Below are positions 61,388 to 64,000 of a DNA stretch of 64,000 nt, piece by piece (within the stretch, counting starts at the first letter, position 1; each line of letters begins with the position of its first letter). The DNA is from Pseudomonas rhizophila (GTDB lineage: Bacteria > Pseudomonadota > Gammaproteobacteria > Pseudomonadales > Pseudomonadaceae). Below the pieces are notes generated by a model that saw only the letters and a program-made list of their open reading frames with translations, ran no database searches and had not been told where the DNA came from. The translations under genes were made by a program, and so were the position numbers. The stretch lies in NCBI RefSeq assembly GCF_003033885.1, contig NZ_CP024081.1:1581980-1645979 (forward strand), written 5' to 3'.

Positions 61388-62412
61388 TGCAGGCATTGCC
61401 TACCTATCAACCCCTGAAAGCCGGACCCCTGAAGCTGGTAGCGCTGGCTGCACTGTCGTTGCTGGTCGTCAGTTGCTCCACCAGTCGCCCGCCGGCCCAG
61501 AAAACCTCTACTGCCGTGCGCGCCACGCCAGGCCTGGACATCAACCGGGCCCACAAGGACGGCGCGCCGTGGTGGGACGTGGATGTTTCGCGCATTCCCG
61601 ACGCCACGCCAACCCTGCACACCGGCCCGTACAAGGCCAACCCGTACACGGTGCTGGGCAAGACGTATTTCCCGATGGCCGAATCCAAGCGTTACGTCGC
61701 TTCGGGCACGGCGTCCTGGTATGGCACCAAGTTCCACGGCCAGAACACCGCCAATGGCGAGGTTTATGACCTGTATGGCATGAGCGCGGCCCACAAGACC
61801 TTGCCGCTGCCCAGTTATGTGCGGGTGACCAACCTGGACAACAACAAGGCCGTGATCCTGCGGGTCAATGACCGCGGGCCGTTCTATTCCGACCGCATCA
61901 TCGATCTGTCGTATGCGGCGGCAAAAAAACTCGGTTACGCTGAAACCGGCACCGCGCGGGTCAAGGTCGAAGGCATCGATCCGCAGGAATGGTGGGCCCA
62001 ACGAGGCCGTCCGGCGCCTTTGATGCTCAACGAGCCAAAAGTGGCGCAAAATGCCGCGCCGACCGTGACGGCTTCCACCGGTACGGTCGAGCAATGGTCC
62101 CCGCCGCCGCAGCAACATGCCGCCGCCGTGGTGCCCGTGCCGCTCGACGCAAAAAAAAACGCTTCTGCAACAGCGTCTGGCCAGTATCTGCAAGTCGGCG
62201 CGTTCGCCAACCCGGACGCTGCCGAACTGTTGAGATCCAAGCTCAGCTCGATGGTCAGCGCGCCGGTCTTCATCAGCTCCATCGTGCGCAACCAGCAGAC
62301 GCTGCATCGGGTGCGCCTGGGGCCGATCGGTTCTCCGGATGAAGTCCAGCAGGTGCAGAACAGTGTACGCCTGGCCAATCTCGGTTCGCCGAGCGTGGTT
62401 AGCGCGGAATGA
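61387..62412 (+). CDS. rlpA: Septal-ring lytic transglycosylase RlpA
   Basis: 341 residues. Lipobox VVSC (about residue 30-33), double-psi beta-barrel with 'ASGTASWYGTKFHGQNTANG' and catalytic 'VILRVNDRGPFYSDRIIDLS', then a linker and a C-terminal SPOR domain ('YLQVGAFANPDAAELLRSKL', about 258-335) that recognises denuded glycan strands at the septum. A run of nine A (62151-62159) lies in the linker. Overlaps mltB by one base. Confidence 0.96.
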   Translation: MQALPTYQPLKAGPLKLVALAALSLLVVSCSTSRPPAQKTSTAVRATPGLDINRAHKDGAPWWDVDVSRIPDATPTLHTGPYKANPYTVLGKTYFPMAESKRYVASGTASWYGTKFHGQNTANGEVYDLYGMSAAHKTLPLPSYVRVTNLDNNKAVILRVNDRGPFYSDRIIDLSYAAAKKLGYAETGTARVKVEGIDPQEWWAQRGRPAPLMLNEPKVAQNAAPTVTASTGTVEQWSPPPQQHAAAVVPVPLDAKKNASATASGQYLQVGAFANPDAAELLRSKLSSMVSAPVFISSIVRNQQTLHRVRLGPIGSPDEVQQVQNSVRLANLGSPSVVSAE

Positions 62413-62422
62413 TTTGATTGAA

Positions 62423-62447
62423 GGCCCGCTAGCGGTTGGAGCGGGCC
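62423..62447 (+). terminator. Hairpin after rlpA, possible terminator
   Basis: Stem GGCCCGCT / AGCGGGCC with a 9-base loop, 10 bases after the rlpA stop. No strong T run follows, so termination strength is uncertain. Confidence 0.45.
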
Positions 62448-62583
62448 AGGTTGTTGGCTCTACGAATAACAAAAGCCCGGCAAGGGATGTGAGTGAGCAA
62501 CTTAAATACGCGGCGACCCGTTAGAAGGTGGCCTGTTTAGTATTGCCCTTCGGGCAGTTTCCATTAGCGATTTCGAGAGACGG

Positions 62584-63741
62584 ATGAACATCACCACCTT
62601 TGCCAAACGCCTTTGCCTGCTAGTCCCGCTGCTGCTCTCACCTGCCGCGTTCGCGGTCGAGATGATGCCCGCGCCCCCTCAACTGGCCGCCAAATCCTTT
62701 GTGCTCATGGATGCCAGCAGCGGCGAGGTCCTGGTGGAGAACAATGGTGACCAGCGCCTGCCACCGGCCAGCCTGACCAAACTGATGACCGCCTACATCG
62801 CCACCCTGGAAATCCGTCGTGGCCAGATCGGTGAAAACGATCCGGTGACCGTCAGCGAAAATGCCTGGCGCACCGGCGGTTCGCGGATGTTCATCAAGGT
62901 CGGTTCGCAAGTGACCGTCAGCGACCTGCTGCACGGCATCATCATCCAGTCCGGCAACGACGCCAGCGTCGCCCTGGCCGAGCACATCGCCGGCAGCGAA
63001 GATGCGTTCGCCGACATGATGAACAAGACTGCCAGCGACCTGGGTCTGACCAACAGCCACTTCATGAACCCGACCGGCTTGCCGAACCCGGAGCACTACT
63101 CTTCGGCTCACGACATGGCGATTCTGGCGCGAGCGATCATTCACGAAGACCCGGCGCACTACGCCATCTACTCCCAGAAGGAATTCTTCTGGAACAACAT
63201 CAAGCAGCCTAACCGCAACCTGCTGTTGTGGCGCGACAAGACCGTCGATGGCCTGAAGACCGGCCACACCGAAGAAGCCGGCTATTGCATGGTGTCTTCG
63301 GCCGTTCGTGACGGCATGCGCCTGATCGCCGTCGTTTTCGGCACCAACAGCGAAGTGTCCCGTGCCGCTGAAACCCAGAAGCTTCTGACCTACGGTTTCC
63401 GCTTCTTCGAAACCCAGACCTTCTACCAGAAGGGCACCGAACTGGCCCAGGCCCAGGTGTGGAAAGGCACCACCAATCAGGTGAAGGCCGGCCTGGCCCA
63501 GGACCTGACCATGACCCTGCCAAAAGGCCAGCTCAAAAAGCTGGTCGCGACCATGACCATGAATCCGCAAATGATCGCGCCAATCGCCAAGGGCGACGTG
63601 ATCGGCAAGGTGGAAGTCAAGCTGGACGACAAAGTGGTGCACAGCGCTGACCTGATCGCTCTGGACGCGGTCGAGGAAGGTGGTATCTTCCGCCGCATCT
63701 GGGATAGCATCCGTCTATTCTTCTACGGCTTGTTCAACTGA
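62584..63741 (+). CDS. dacC: D-alanyl-D-alanine carboxypeptidase (PBP5 type)
   Basis: 385 residues with a signal peptide (MNITTFAKRLCLLVPLLLSP-AAFA). Active-site motifs: SLTK in 'LPPASLTKLMTAYI' (about 60-63), SGN in 'IIQSGNDASVALAEH' (about 123) and KTG in 'VDGLKTGHTEEAGYCM'. The C-terminus 'FRRIWDSIRLFFYGLFN' is the amphipathic membrane anchor. It trims the terminal D-Ala of pentapeptides in the periplasm. P. aeruginosa calls this gene dacC; others use dacA. Confidence 0.95.
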   Translation: MNITTFAKRLCLLVPLLLSPAAFAVEMMPAPPQLAAKSFVLMDASSGEVLVENNGDQRLPPASLTKLMTAYIATLEIRRGQIGENDPVTVSENAWRTGGSRMFIKVGSQVTVSDLLHGIIIQSGNDASVALAEHIAGSEDAFADMMNKTASDLGLTNSHFMNPTGLPNPEHYSSAHDMAILARAIIHEDPAHYAIYSQKEFFWNNIKQPNRNLLLWRDKTVDGLKTGHTEEAGYCMVSSAVRDGMRLIAVVFGTNSEVSRAAETQKLLTYGFRFFETQTFYQKGTELAQAQVWKGTTNQVKAGLAQDLTMTLPKGQLKKLVATMTMNPQMIAPIAKGDVIGKVEVKLDDKVVHSADLIALDAVEEGGIFRRIWDSIRLFFYGLFN

Positions 63742-63757
63742 TTGAAGTGTTGACCTG

Positions 63758-63790
63758 CATGGCCCCGTTCCTTTCCGGTGCGGGGCCATG
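63758..63790. terminator. Perfect 10-bp hairpin after dacC
   Basis: CATGGCCCCG / CGGGGCCATG with a 13-base loop, 17 bases after the dacC stop. There is no T run, so it may be a transcript-stabilising hairpin rather than a terminator. Confidence 0.5.
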
Positions 63791-63822
63791 TGCGTTACCA
63801 CGGCTTACGAGGCCGTTACGCC

Positions 63823-64000
63823 ATGACAGACTCAGAAGTAAAGGCGCCAAAGATCGAGTTCCCTTGCGAGGATTATCCGATCAAGGTAATTGGCGACACC
63901 GGTGTGGGATTCAAGGACAAGATCATCGCGATTCTTGAAAAACACGCCACCGTTGATCACAAGACCCTGGCCGAACGCCAGAGTACCAACGGCAAGTACA
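63823..64000 (+). CDS. ybeD: DUF493 protein YbeD (3' end outside window)
   Basis: 59 codons are visible (MTDSEVKAPKIEFPCEDYPI ... RQSTNGKY), preceded by GAGG ten bases upstream. 'IEFPCEDYPIKVIGDTG' and 'FKDKIIAILEKHA' match YbeD/DUF493, a small ACT-like regulator found between the carboxypeptidase gene and lipB in gamma-proteobacteria. The gene runs off the right edge. Confidence 0.9.
   Translation, partial: MTDSEVKAPKIEFPCEDYPIKVIGDTGVGFKDKIIAILEKHATVDHKTLAERQSTNGKY

Noticed and set aside
1..64000. CRISPR array
   Set aside because: The repeats present are dispersed palindromic elements without regular spacers; no cas genes.

Overview
The window reads as a chromosomal segment of a fluorescent Pseudomonas (P. 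fluorescens group). It has high GC, dense operons and several copies of three interspersed palindromic repeat families typical of these genomes. From about 33.3 kb to the right end, gene order matches what I know of the P. aeruginosa block ppa ... eutBC-permease-ALDH-activator-mpl-ubiX ... proA-nadD-rsfS-rlmH-mrdA-rodA-mltB-rlpA-dacC-ybeD. No rRNA, tRNA, CRISPR array, integrase or transposase was found.

1-6.5 kb: end of an alpha-2-macroglobulin operon (YfaS/MagD-like, then YfaQ and YfaP). 6.5-7.4 kb: a RelB/DinJ antitoxin and a truncated RelE-type toxin between two 129-bp near-identical direct repeats. 7.4-13.3 kb: a yjfI-J-(K+ channel)-K-L-M-C operon combining a PspA-like protein, a TVGYG potassium channel, membrane and lipoprotein genes and an ATP-grasp ligase, preceded by two perfect 12-bp palindromes. 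13.4-19.3 kb (minus strand): an accessory phospholipid cluster equivalent to E. coli ynbABCD plus a PlsC-like acyltransferase and a small membrane protein. 20.5-21.8 kb: a levansucrase gene whose promoter is followed by a near-perfect LexA/SOS box.

22.3-31.9 kb: an AT-richer defence island. On the minus strand lie a cytosine methyltransferase, then a tightly packed operon of a GHKL (MORC/MutL-like) ATPase, a Z1 helicase-like ATPase, a PD-(D/E)XK nuclease-like protein and an AIPR protein, ending in a strong terminator. A Vsr endonuclease gene diverges from the methyltransferase. The AIPR gene contains an in-frame run of ten G, suggesting phase-variable expression. An S24-type repressor gene follows.

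33.3-42.5 kb: ppa, mtfA, a DedA protein, a GNAT enzyme and an ethanolamine catabolic locus (eutC, eutB, permease, acetaldehyde dehydrogenase) with a sigma-54 promoter and tandem upstream sites. The divergent sigma-54 activator follows. 44.6-54.1 kb: mpl, ubiX, a lipoprotein, a MORN-repeat/caspase-like C13 lipoprotein, a MaoC hydratase, an LrgA/LrgB pair, a Lon-substrate-domain protein, a DedA-PAP2 fusion and a 3-methyladenine glycosylase. 54.3-64 kb: the conserved proA-to-ybeD housekeeping run for proline, NAD, ribosome and cell-wall elongation functions.

The points I find most worth following are the G10 tract in the defence operon, the SOS box at levansucrase, the ynb-like lipid pathway with altered CDP-alcohol transferase motif, the repeat-bounded broken toxin gene, and the three enzyme-like motifs in the YfaQ-type protein.
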